Assembly: GCA_946487985.1 (NCBI GenBank) | Contig: CAMLUY010000062.1 | Span: 1-6,124, forward strand | Length of the DNA: 6,124 nucleotides | Reading direction: 5' to 3' | From: an uncultured Clostridia bacterium | GTDB lineage: Bacteria; Bacillota; Clostridia; Christensenellales; UBA1242 | Part shown: one piece after another, positions 1 to 6,124 of the stretch | Layout: each line of letters starts with the position of its first letter | Position numbering within the stretch: position 1 is the first letter of the stretch | Notes under the pieces: generated by a model | Told to the model about the DNA's origin: nothing | The model's database searches: none | What the model saw: only the letters and a program-made list of their open reading frames with translations | Made by a program: the position numbers and the translations under genes

Positions 1-1336
1 TCATACCACCAAGCGCCAGGGTGTAGCTGTCGTCAAGCTGGTCAAACTCAATTCCCATCTCCTCGGCATACTGTTTGCCCTTGTCAATACCAAGATATGA
101 CAACACTTTTACGGCAGGAATGTTAATTGATTTTGAAAGCGCCTCTCTTGCGCTGACATAGCCGCGATACACATTGCCAACGTTCTTTGGCGTATACTCG
201 GCTATGGTGGTCTTTTCGTCAAGTATCTGCGAGCACGGATAGATTATGTCCTCATTCAAAGCCGGCGCATAGACCAAAATTGGCTTAATGCATGACCCTG
301 GTTGCCGCCTTGCCTCCAATATTTTGTAGGAGCTGTCGCCTATATATGCGACCACAGCATGAGTTTGGTTATCAATCACAATTCCAGCCTTGTCGCAGCC
401 CAGCTCGCCTTCAAGCGCGTTTTCAAGCGCAGCCTGCTTTTCGGTATTTTGGTATGTGTACAGCTTGTATCCTTTGAGCGCAATCTGTCTTGCTGGCAAT
501 CCCAATATGCTTTCAGCTTCATCAATGGCTGCCTGGCTGTATGAATTAAGCCTGTTCTTCCTTTCAGTATTGAGCGCAAGCGACAGGTCTTTCTTGACGG
601 CTTTACTGTACTCACTGTCAGATAACAGCCCATCATTGTTCATCTCGCTCAATACCAAATTACGCCTGCTTTTGCAGTTTTCAGGATTCTTTATAGGCGA
701 ATACTTTGACGGCGACTTGATTAGCCCCGCCAGCATAGCCGCTTCGCTAACAGTCAAATCTTCTGCTTTTTTAGAAAAATAGTACTCAGACGCGCTTTCA
801 ATGCCATAGCAGTTGTTTCCAAAATAGATTATATTCAGATATTGCTCCAAAATCTGACGTTTGTCATATTTGGCCTCAATTTTCTGCGCCAAAGCAACTT
901 CTTTTATCTTTCTTGAAATGGTCTTTTCGCTTGAAAGCTGAGTATTTTTGACAAGCTGCTGAGTGATGGTCGATGCGCCTTGGCTGAAAGAGCGCGACTT
1001 TAAATTGTTCAGCATCGCACCTGCAATACGCTTGTAATTCACTCCATGATGCTTGTAAAAATCTTTGTCCTCAATGCTGATAAAGGCGTTCAGTGTATTT
1101 TCAGACAGCTTGTCAATATCGGCAAAAGCTCGGCTTATTTGATTTTCCTCTTCAATAGGTGCGTTTTCATTATCGAATACTTCTATTTTGACATACGGGC
1201 TTGACAATGCTTCCTCGTCAAGCGCAATATTTCTCGCGCTGATGTATGATGAAGATATGTAAAAACCTAGTGCCAGCATGCCACACAGTACCAACAGAAC
1301 GATTATAATGCCTACCCATTTCAAAAATTTCTTCAT
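1..1336 (-). CDS. Class A penicillin-binding protein (PBP1a-like), bifunctional glycosyltransferase/transpeptidase, 3' end outside window
   Basis: This peptidoglycan synthase polymerises lipid II into glycan strands and cross-links their peptides on the outer face of the membrane. I translated 445 residues from the ATG at 1336 down to the window edge. Residues about 4-28 form an N-terminal membrane anchor after MKKFLKW. The GT51 domain is complete: SIEDKDFYKHHG (catalytic Glu89), QGASTITQQLVKN (119-131), KIKEVALAQKIE (143-154), ILEQYLNIIYFG (162-173) and LTVSEAAMLAGLIKSPS (194-210). The transpeptidase domain begins before RQPGSCIKP, giving the nucleophile Ser348 and Lys351 of SxxK, followed by SIN (403-405) as SxN. 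The KTG motif would lie beyond the window. The linker before SxxK is short: the usual GG and FNRA-type residues are missing (here VVAYIGDSSYKILEARRQPG), so this is a compact, divergent member. No convincing Shine-Dalgarno precedes the ATG, but the start fits the expected charged residues plus membrane segment. The family call is secure; the exact subgroup is not. Confidence 0.95.
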   Translation of the reverse strand, partial: MKKFLKWVGIIIVLLVLCGMLALGFYISSSYISARNIALDEEALSSPYVKIEVFDNENAPIEEENQISRAFADIDKLSENTLNAFISIEDKDFYKHHGVNYKRIAGAMLNNLKSRSFSQGASTITQQLVKNTQLSSEKTISRKIKEVALAQKIEAKYDKRQILEQYLNIIYFGNNCYGIESASEYYFSKKAEDLTVSEAAMLAGLIKSPSKYSPIKNPENCKSRRNLVLSEMNNDGLLSDSEYSKAVKKDLSLALNTERKNRLNSYSQAAIDEAESILGLPARQIALKGYKLYTYQNTEKQAALENALEGELGCDKAGIVIDNQTHAVVAYIGDSSYKILEARRQPGSCIKPILVYAPALNEDIIYPCSQILDEKTTIAEYTPKNVGNVYRGYVSAREALSKSINIPAVKVLSYLGIDKGKQYAEEMGIEFDQLDDSYTLALGGM

Positions 1337-1395
1337 GACAACTATATTATGAGTCACTTTTGCGAAATTATTTGTGTAACATCACATTTTTTTAT

Positions 1396-1424
1396 TTGAA
1401 AAATTTGACATAATATTGTATAAT
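1396..1424 (+). promoter_or_regulatory. Probable sigma-70/SigA promoter for miaB-mutS-mutL
   Basis: A -35 element TTGAAA (1396-1401) is separated by exactly 17 bp from a perfect -10 TATAAT (1419-1424) in AT-rich DNA. Transcription would start near 1431 and leave a leader of about 100 nt before the miaB GTG. It is the only promoter I can find ahead of the rightward cluster, and no terminator-like hairpin separates miaB, mutS and mutL, so it probably drives all three. The prediction rests on sequence match alone. Confidence 0.65.
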
Positions 1425-1440
1425 TAAACCGAATAGACAA
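1410..1440 (-). promoter_or_regulatory. Weak candidate promoter for the leftward PBP gene
   Basis: On the minus strand, TTGTCT (1440-1435) is followed after 19 bp by TATTAT (1415-1410), about 75 nt upstream of the PBP start codon. The spacing is long and both hexamers are imperfect. If real, it overlaps the opposing miaB promoter, so the two polymerases could not bind together. No better leftward match is visible in this intergenic region. Confidence 0.22.
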
Positions 1441-1466
1441 ATTTGTTACAAAAAGCATCAATTCAA

Positions 1467-1492
1467 ACAGTCAAATTTGCTGTGATTTTTTT
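1467..1492 (+). terminator. Weak hairpin plus T-tract in the miaB leader (possible attenuator)
   Basis: ACAG (1467-1470) can pair with CTGT (1480-1483), with an extra T-G wobble inside and a 7-nt loop. The arm is followed almost at once by seven Ts (1486-1492). This has the layout of an intrinsic terminator and sits between the predicted transcription start and the miaB start codon. The stem has only two G-C pairs, so it is probably too weak to stop most transcripts. A leader attenuator is possible but unproven. Confidence 0.2.
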
Positions 1493-1519
1493 AATATTGC
1501 AATTTTGTGACAATAATGC

Positions 1520-1526
1520 GGAGTGA
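1520..1526 (+). promoter_or_regulatory. miaB ribosome binding site (supports GTG start)
   Basis: GGAGTGA lies with its GGAG core 6 nt before GTG at 1530. This decides the start. The next in-frame Met codon (1563) would remove Cys10, an essential iron-sulfur ligand in the MiaB family, and no other start codon has a suitable purine-rich site. Confidence 0.8.
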
Positions 1527-1529
1527 AAA

Positions 1530-2654
1530 GTGAAATATTTTATAGTGACATATGGCTGCCAAATGAATGTACACGACTCAGAGAAGATCGCTGCCATTCT
1601 TGAAAGCCTTGACTATCAACCGGCCGAACGCAGAGAAGATGCAGATATCATTGTTTTCAACACATGCGCAATCCGTGAGGGCGCAGAAGACCGAGTTCTT
1701 GGCAACATTGGCAACCTGAAAAAAATGAAAAAGAAAAATCCAGACCTTATCATAGCGGTCTGTGGCTGCATGACTCAAAAAGAGCAGACGGCAAACTATC
1801 TCATGAACACCTTTCCGTTCATTGACATCGTGATAGGCACTTTCAATCTGCCAAAACTTGGAGAATACATCAAAGCCGTCAAAACAGGCAGGCAACTGCA
1901 ACTTTACCCAGAGGGAGATATCGACGAAAGCCTGCCATACAAACGCACCAGCGGTGATAACGCTTGGGTGAATATCATGCAGGGCTGCAACAACTTTTGC
2001 ACTTATTGCATTGTGCCGTACGTGCGCGGTCGTGAAAAATCTCGAAAAGAGGAGAGCATTCTCAGCGAAATCAAAGATATTCTCGCTCAGGGCAAATATA
2101 AGAAAATCACATTGCTTGGCCAAAATGTAAATTCATACGGCGGCGACCTTGAACCCAAAGTGACATTCGCTCAACTTTTGAATGACATCTGCGCCATTGA
2201 CGGGGATTTTACTGTCTCTTTTATGACGTCACACCCAAAAGATTTGACCGATGACGTCATTGCGGCTGTCGCAAAGCAGGACAAAATTGAAAAATACATA
2301 CACTTGCCAGCACAAAGCGGCAATGACAGAATCTTGAAACTGATGAACAGAAAATACACAAGGCAGCACTACCTTGAAATCATCAAAAAGATACGAGCAT
2401 CAATACCAAACTGTCGCATTACATCTGATTTTATTGTGGGCTTCCCAACAGAAACCGAAGAGGAGTTCAATGACACACTTTCACTTGTCAAAGAAGTCCG
2501 ATTTGACAGCATATTCGCATTCATGTACTCGCCACGAACGGGGACTGTTGCAAGCAATATGGAAGGTCAAATTCCAGAAAAAATCAAACGACAGCGCGTC
2601 AATAAGTTGCTCGCCCTTGAAAAGCTTGTGCAAAAGGAGGACAACAAACGATGA
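1530..2654 (+). CDS. miaB: tRNA-2-methylthio-N6-dimethylallyladenosine synthase MiaB, lacking the TRAM domain
   Basis: This cytoplasmic radical SAM methylthiotransferase converts i6A37 to ms2i6A37 in tRNAs that read codons beginning with U, using two 4Fe-4S clusters. The N-terminal MTTase domain (about 1-125) has YGCQMN (Cys10), NTCAIREGAEDR (Cys46) and AVCGCMTQ (Cys80), the three ligands of the auxiliary cluster. The radical SAM domain (about 140-360) has GCNNFCTYCIVPYVRGRE with Cys153, Cys157 and Cys160, then TLLGQNVNSYG, HLPAQSGNDRIL and SDFIVGFPTET. These match MiaB better than its relatives RimO and MtaB. The protein stops at 374 residues, just after the PEKIKRQRVNKLLALE helix; the E. 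coli protein has 474. The missing part is the C-terminal TRAM domain, which in the family helps hold tRNA. The stop overlaps the mutS start, so no TRAM remnant lies downstream. The start is GTG. Function is secure by motif; the effect of the missing domain is unknown. Confidence 0.95.
   Translation: MKYFIVTYGCQMNVHDSEKIAAILESLDYQPAERREDADIIVFNTCAIREGAEDRVLGNIGNLKKMKKKNPDLIIAVCGCMTQKEQTANYLMNTFPFIDIVIGTFNLPKLGEYIKAVKTGRQLQLYPEGDIDESLPYKRTSGDNAWVNIMQGCNNFCTYCIVPYVRGREKSRKEESILSEIKDILAQGKYKKITLLGQNVNSYGGDLEPKVTFAQLLNDICAIDGDFTVSFMTSHPKDLTDDVIAAVAKQDKIEKYIHLPAQSGNDRILKLMNRKYTRQHYLEIIKKIRASIPNCRITSDFIVGFPTETEEEFNDTLSLVKEVRFDSIFAFMYSPRTGTVASNMEGQIPEKIKRQRVNKLLALEKLVQKEDNKR
2634..2640 (+). promoter_or_regulatory. 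mutS ribosome binding site inside the miaB 3' end
   Basis: AAGGAGG is a near-perfect Shine-Dalgarno sequence 10 nt before the mutS ATG at 2651. It lies inside the last codons of miaB, encoding part of its QKEDNKR tail. With the ATGA stop-start overlap, it suggests translational coupling while still allowing strong independent initiation. Confidence 0.85.
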
Positions 2655-5260
2655 AAAAAACTGACGACTTTTCGCCAGCAATGATGCAATACTGGAATAT
2701 CAAAAATCAATACAACGACTGCATTCTTTTTTACAGAATGGGCGATTTTTACGAGATGTTCTTTGATGACGCCATTACAGCATCGCGCGAACTTGAACTC
2801 ATTTTGACATCAAAAAATTGCGGCAATGACAGGAAAGCGCCAATGTGCGGTGTGCCATATCATTCAGTGCAAAATTACATCGCAAAGCTGATTGAAAATG
2901 GTCACAAGGTCGCAATTTGTGAACAGCTCAGCCCTCCTGGTAAGGGCATTGTTGACCGCGATGTAATCAGGGTTATTACTCCGGGCACGCTGATAGATGA
3001 AGAGCTGCTTGAAGGGCAAAAGAACAACTATCTGCTTTCAGTATTCAAATCGGGCGATAAAATGGGGCTCAGCTATGTCGATATATCCACCGGCATTTTT
3101 GAGGTTATGGAAATAAACGAAAACCACACAAACCAGATCAGCGACCTTATTGCGCGAATCAGCCCGTCTGAGGTGATCGGTAATGAGGAAGCCGAGGAGT
3201 TTTACAACAATATCCCACTAATGCGCCTTGGTGGAGTGAAAAAACTTACACCATACTATGAATGGGCTTTTGGCAAGTCGAAGGCAATGGACACCTTGTC
3301 AAAGCAGTTTGGTGACAACTTTGAAAATGTCTTTGACCTTAAAGGCAAGACAGCAATAATTTGCAGCGCTGGCGCTCTGTTCGAGTATCTTCGCGAAACC
3401 CAAAAGCGCGCGCTTTCAAATATAAATAAGATCAATTTGGTCAGAGATAAAAACTACATGACCATTGACCTTAATACTCGTCGTAACCTTGAAATTGTCG
3501 AAAATAATCGTGACCGCAAAAAATACGGGTCTATTCTTTGGGTAATTGACAAAACCAAGACATCAATGGGGGCTAGATATCTTCGCAGAATGATTGACGA
3601 GCCGCTGCAAAATTCCAAAGATATCAACATGCGACTCAGTGCAGTTGACGAACTTGTGAAAAAGCTGATTATGCGGGACAGATTGAGCGAGCTTCTTTCA
3701 AGCGTATACGATATTGAGCGCCTTTCAGGCAAGGTTGCCTACGGAAACATTACGCCTCGCGATATGCTGACCTTGGGTAAATCTCTTTCCAAACTGCCAG
3801 ATATTAAAGAGGAGCTGAAAAACACCACTGATCCATATCTTTCTGAATGCCGCGATGAAATATCAGACGTTTCAAACATCACTGAGCTTTTGACAAAGGC
3901 AATCGATGAAACCGCAACAAATGTTACAAAAGATGGCGGATTTATCAGAAAAGGCTTCAATGCTGAACTTGATGAATATCGAGCTGCAAAGCTTGCAGGC
4001 AAAGGCTGGATTGAGCAGCTTCAAGCCAAAGAAACTGCTGAAACAGGCATTAAAAATCTGAAAATTACCAGCAATAAGGTTTTTGGTTATTTCATTGAAG
4101 TCAACAAAAGCCAGATTGACAAAGTGCCAATCAGATATATTCGCAAACAAACAGTTGCCAACAACGAGCGCTATATCACAGAGGACTTGAAAATCATTGA
4201 AGAAAAAATAGTTGGCTCAGAAGAAAAGGCAATCAAACTTGAAAACGATATTTTCAATGAAATAAAAAACATTCTTTCAAAATATATACAAACCTTGCAG
4301 CAAATCTCAACGGCTATCGCAAAGCTTGACGCAATGCGCTCGCTTGCTGATACAGCTGTAAAAAACAATTTTGTCAAGCCTACAATAAACGCACAGGTTA
4401 AAGAGCTTCGTATTGTTGACGGCAGACACCCGGTAGTCGAGCAATTCCTTGATAAAGGGCAGTTTGTTGGCAATGACACTCTTCTTGATGATGACCAAAA
4501 CAAAATCATGATACTGACTGGGCCTAATATGGCCGGCAAAAGCACATATATGCGTCAGGTTGCAATAATAACTCTGCTTGCGCATATTGGCAGCTTTGTC
4601 CCAGCAAAAGAGGCTGCAATTCCAATCACAGACAGAATCTTTACCCGAGTCGGAGCATCTGACGACCTTGCGTTTGGTCAATCAACGTTCATGGTTGAAA
4701 TGAGCGAAGTTGCACACATACTTGCAAACGCAACCGATAAAAGCCTGATTGTTCTTGATGAAATCGGCAGGGGGACGTCGACTTTCGACGGACTCAGCAT
4801 TGCTTGGGCTGTGGTTGAATATCTTGCAAAAAATTTCAAGGCAAAGACGCTTTTTGCAACGCACTATCATGAACTTACCGAGCTTGAAGGCGTGCTTGAA
4901 GGTGTAAAAAACTATAAGATTTCAGTAAAGGAATTTGATGACGAAATTGTATTTCTCAGAAAAATTGTCAGAGGCGGCGCCAACAAAAGCTTTGGTGTCG
5001 AGGTCGCAAGACTTGCAGGTGTTCCAAAGGTGGTTCTTGACCGCGCGAAAGAGATTTCAAACAGTTTGGAAGCAGCAAACCAAAAGCTTGACATCAATAT
5101 CTTTAAAGAAAACAAGCAAAAGGCTGCATCAAACACTAAGGTTGCAATGAAAATACTTTCTATACTTAAAGATATAGACATGAACAGGGTTTCGCCTATG
5201 CATGCGTTTGACTTGCTCAGCGACCTTGTGGTAAAATCAAAACAGGACGATATTGATTAG
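2651..5260 (+). CDS. mutS: DNA mismatch repair protein MutS
   Basis: MutS recognises base mismatches and small loops, then switches to an ATP-bound sliding clamp that recruits MutL. At 869 residues it is full length (E. coli 853). Mismatch-binding domain I starts FYRMGDFYEMFF, with the Phe33-x-Glu35 wedge that stacks on the mispair, and continues with APMCGVPYHS (63-72) and ITPGTL (109-114). Connector, lever and clamp regions follow. FGYFIEVNKS (478-487) and RKQTVANNERYITEDLK are typical MutS sequences. The ATPase domain has Walker A GPNMAGKST (624-632), the ABC signature region DDLAFGQSTFMVEM (671-684), Walker B with DEIGRGTST (703-711) and THYHEL (737-742). The C-terminal helices end after VSPMHAFDLLSDL. 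QKLDINIF (811-818) could be a degenerate beta-clamp motif. It is MutS1 rather than MutS2: domain I is present and no Smr domain is seen. It overlaps miaB by 4 bp and lies 25 bp before mutL. Confidence 0.98.
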   Translation: MKKTDDFSPAMMQYWNIKNQYNDCILFYRMGDFYEMFFDDAITASRELELILTSKNCGNDRKAPMCGVPYHSVQNYIAKLIENGHKVAICEQLSPPGKGIVDRDVIRVITPGTLIDEELLEGQKNNYLLSVFKSGDKMGLSYVDISTGIFEVMEINENHTNQISDLIARISPSEVIGNEEAEEFYNNIPLMRLGGVKKLTPYYEWAFGKSKAMDTLSKQFGDNFENVFDLKGKTAIICSAGALFEYLRETQKRALSNINKINLVRDKNYMTIDLNTRRNLEIVENNRDRKKYGSILWVIDKTKTSMGARYLRRMIDEPLQNSKDINMRLSAVDELVKKLIMRDRLSELLSSVYDIERLSGKVAYGNITPRDMLTLGKSLSKLPDIKEELKNTTDPYLSECRDEISDVSNITELLTKAIDETATNVTKDGGFIRKGFNAELDEYRAAKLAGKGWIEQLQAKETAETGIKNLKITSNKVFGYFIEVNKSQIDKVPIRYIRKQTVANNERYITEDLKIIEEKIVGSEEKAIKLENDIFNEIKNILSKYIQTLQQISTAIAKLDAMRSLADTAVKNNFVKPTINAQVKELRIVDGRHPVVEQFLDKGQFVGNDTLLDDDQNKIMILTGPNMAGKSTYMRQVAIITLLAHIGSFVPAKEAAIPITDRIFTRVGASDDLAFGQSTFMVEMSEVAHILANATDKSLIVLDEIGRGTSTFDGLSIAWAVVEYLAKNFKAKTLFATHYHELTELEGVLEGVKNYKISVKEFDDEIVFLRKIVRGGANKSFGVEVARLAGVPKVVLDRAKEISNSLEAANQKLDINIFKENKQKAASNTKVAMKILSILKDIDMNRVSPMHAFDLLSDLVVKSKQDDID

Positions 5261-5274
5261 TAAAATTGATTTTT

Positions 5275-5282
5275 AGGGGGAG
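5275..5282 (+). promoter_or_regulatory. mutL ribosome binding site
   Basis: AGGGGG (5275-5280, extended by AG) stands 5 nt ahead of the ATG at 5286, inside the 25-bp gap after mutS. No hairpin or promoter is visible in that gap, which supports one transcript for mutS and mutL. Confidence 0.75.
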
Positions 5283-5285
5283 CTG

Positions 5286-6124
5286 ATGAAAATAAACCTT
5301 CTTTCGCCGGTAGTATACAACAGGATTTCGGCTGGCGAAGTTGTTGAAAAACCAGCATCGATAGTCAAAGAACTTGTTGAAAACAGTATTGACGCAGGCG
5401 CGAAGAATATTCGTATCGAGATTGAAAACGGCGGCATAGGCAGCATAACTGTTGCTGATGATGGTTGTGGCATTGAAAAGGACGACCTTACAACAGCCTT
5501 TTTGCCACATGCAACAAGCAAAATCAAAAACGTCGATGACCTTGATAATATTCTTTCACTTGGTTTCAGAGGCGAGGCTCTTGCGTCTATTTCTGCTGTT
5601 TGTCAAGTCAAGCTTTCTTCGAAAACTGCTGACAGCCAGGTGGGCTATTCGATAAAGGTGAGTGGCGGCGTTTTTGATGAAGTTGTTGAAATTGCACGCT
5701 CAAATGGCACGACAATCACATGCGCAAATCTCTTTTTCAACACTCCTGTTCGTGCTAAATTTTTGCGCAAGCCAAAAACCGAGGAAAGTGAAATTACCCA
5801 TCTTGTTGAAAAGTTCATGCTTTCAAACCCTGAACTTGCCTTCTCTTACTACGTGGATGGAAAACAGATATACAATACAAAATCATGTAGTATGTCTGAT
5901 ATAATATATACAATATACGGGAAAGAGATATACGACAACTTAATACCTGTAAACTTGACAGAGAATGGTTTTACCCTTACAGGATATGTGACAAAGCCAA
6001 AGGTTTGCAAGTCAAACAGGACTTATCAGACTCTGTTTGTCAATGGCAGGTACGTTGAAAATTATTTGATTTCAAGTGCTGTTCAAGGCGTGTATGAATC
6101 ATTTTTGATGAAAGGCAAATTTCC
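5286..6124 (+). CDS. mutL: DNA mismatch repair protein MutL, N-terminal part (3' end outside window)
   Basis: MutL is the GHKL-family ATPase that links mismatch recognition by MutS to strand incision. The window contains 279 complete codons, about the N-terminal ATPase and transducer region. The motifs align residue for residue with E. coli MutL at the start: ISAGEVVEKPASIVKELVENSIDAGA with catalytic Glu29 and magnesium-binding Asn33, VADDGCGI with Asp58, HATSKI (75-80) and GFRGEALASI (93-102). FFNTPVRAKFL and LFVNGRYVEN, typical of the transducer domain, follow. The residue before HATSKI is Pro74, where E. coli has Arg. The C-terminal domain is off the window, so it cannot be seen whether this MutL carries the DQHAxxExxxxE endonuclease motif usual in bacteria without MutH. 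The start is fixed by the Shine-Dalgarno site and the collinear N-terminus. It is probably co-transcribed with mutS. Confidence 0.97.
   Translation, partial: MKINLLSPVVYNRISAGEVVEKPASIVKELVENSIDAGAKNIRIEIENGGIGSITVADDGCGIEKDDLTTAFLPHATSKIKNVDDLDNILSLGFRGEALASISAVCQVKLSSKTADSQVGYSIKVSGGVFDEVVEIARSNGTTITCANLFFNTPVRAKFLRKPKTEESEITHLVEKFMLSNPELAFSYYVDGKQIYNTKSCSMSDIIYTIYGKEIYDNLIPVNLTENGFTLTGYVTKPKVCKSNRTYQTLFVNGRYVENYLISSAVQGVYESFLMKGKF

Noticed and set aside
390..782. 130-codon plus-strand open frame opposite the PBP gene
   Set aside because: It is a low-complexity Ser/Leu-rich shadow of the minus-strand PBP coding region, which has clear family motifs across the same span. No ribosome binding site or recognisable domain.
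1374..1388. TGTG-N6-CACA inverted repeat resembling a CRP/FNR-type site
   Set aside because: Arms are only 4 bp and the half-site spacing does not fit CRP/FNR, and it also fails the longer Rex-type consensus. Chance is likely in such AT-rich DNA.
1405..1424. Perfect TTGACA (1405-1410) as -35 partner of TATAAT (1419-1424)
   Set aside because: The spacing is only 8 bp, far too short. TTGAAA at 1396-1401 gives the correct 17-bp spacing.
1578..2123. 181-codon minus-strand open frame opposite miaB
   Set aside because: It lies entirely antisense to conserved miaB motifs, and its sequence matches nothing I recognise. Long antisense frames are expected from the codon bias of the real gene.
2560..2700. 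Frameshift as the cause of the short MiaB
   Set aside because: A hidden TRAM continuation would have to lie in mutS, but the MutS reading frame is conserved from its first residues on. No TRAM-like sequence is visible in the other frames.
4171..4681. Two overlapping 124-codon minus-strand open frames opposite mutS
   Set aside because: They are antisense to the MutS ATPase domain, overlap each other in different frames and show no domain features.
5217..5527. Minus-strand open frames across the mutS-mutL junction
   Set aside because: They overlap the end of mutS and the conserved GHKL motifs of mutL on the other strand, with no supporting signals.
1..6124. tRNA, rRNA, CRISPR arrays, insertion sequences or phage genes
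   Set aside because: I found no spaced direct repeats, transposase motifs, terminal inverted repeats or tRNA-like cloverleaf in the noncoding bases; only about 220 bp of the window is noncoding.

Overview
The window carries four protein genes in a tightly packed, moderately AT-rich stretch of bacterial chromosome. A class A penicillin-binding protein gene runs leftwards off the left edge. A rightward cluster miaB-mutS-mutL follows, with mutL running off the right edge. The order miaB-mutS-mutL, the purine-rich Shine-Dalgarno sequences, the AT-rich promoter region and the protein sequence style all point to Bacillota, most likely a Clostridia-type or related gut lineage. This assignment is an inference from gene order and sequence style; no rRNA or other taxonomic marker is present.

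Positions 1-1336 (minus strand) hold the N-terminal 445 residues of a bifunctional peptidoglycan synthase: a membrane anchor, a complete GT51 glycosyltransferase domain, and the first part of the transpeptidase domain with its SxxK and SxN motifs. Positions 1337-1529 form a 193-bp divergent intergenic region. It holds a good sigma-70-type promoter facing the miaB cluster, a much weaker candidate facing the PBP gene, and some short inverted repeats.

Positions 1530-2654 encode MiaB, the tRNA methylthiotransferase that makes ms2i6A37. It starts with GTG and is complete through its radical SAM domain, but it ends where the usual C-terminal TRAM domain should begin. Positions 2651-5260 encode a full-length MutS whose ATG overlaps the miaB stop (ATGA). 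After a 25-bp gap, positions 5286-6124 encode the N-terminal ATPase portion of MutL.

MutS finds mismatches and recruits MutL, so the right side is the core of methyl-independent mismatch repair, probably co-transcribed with a tRNA-modification gene that affects decoding accuracy. The PBP gene is functionally unrelated and only shares the divergent promoter region. I see no mobile element, CRISPR array, RNA gene or clearly novel system. The most notable departure from the ordinary is the TRAM-less MiaB.
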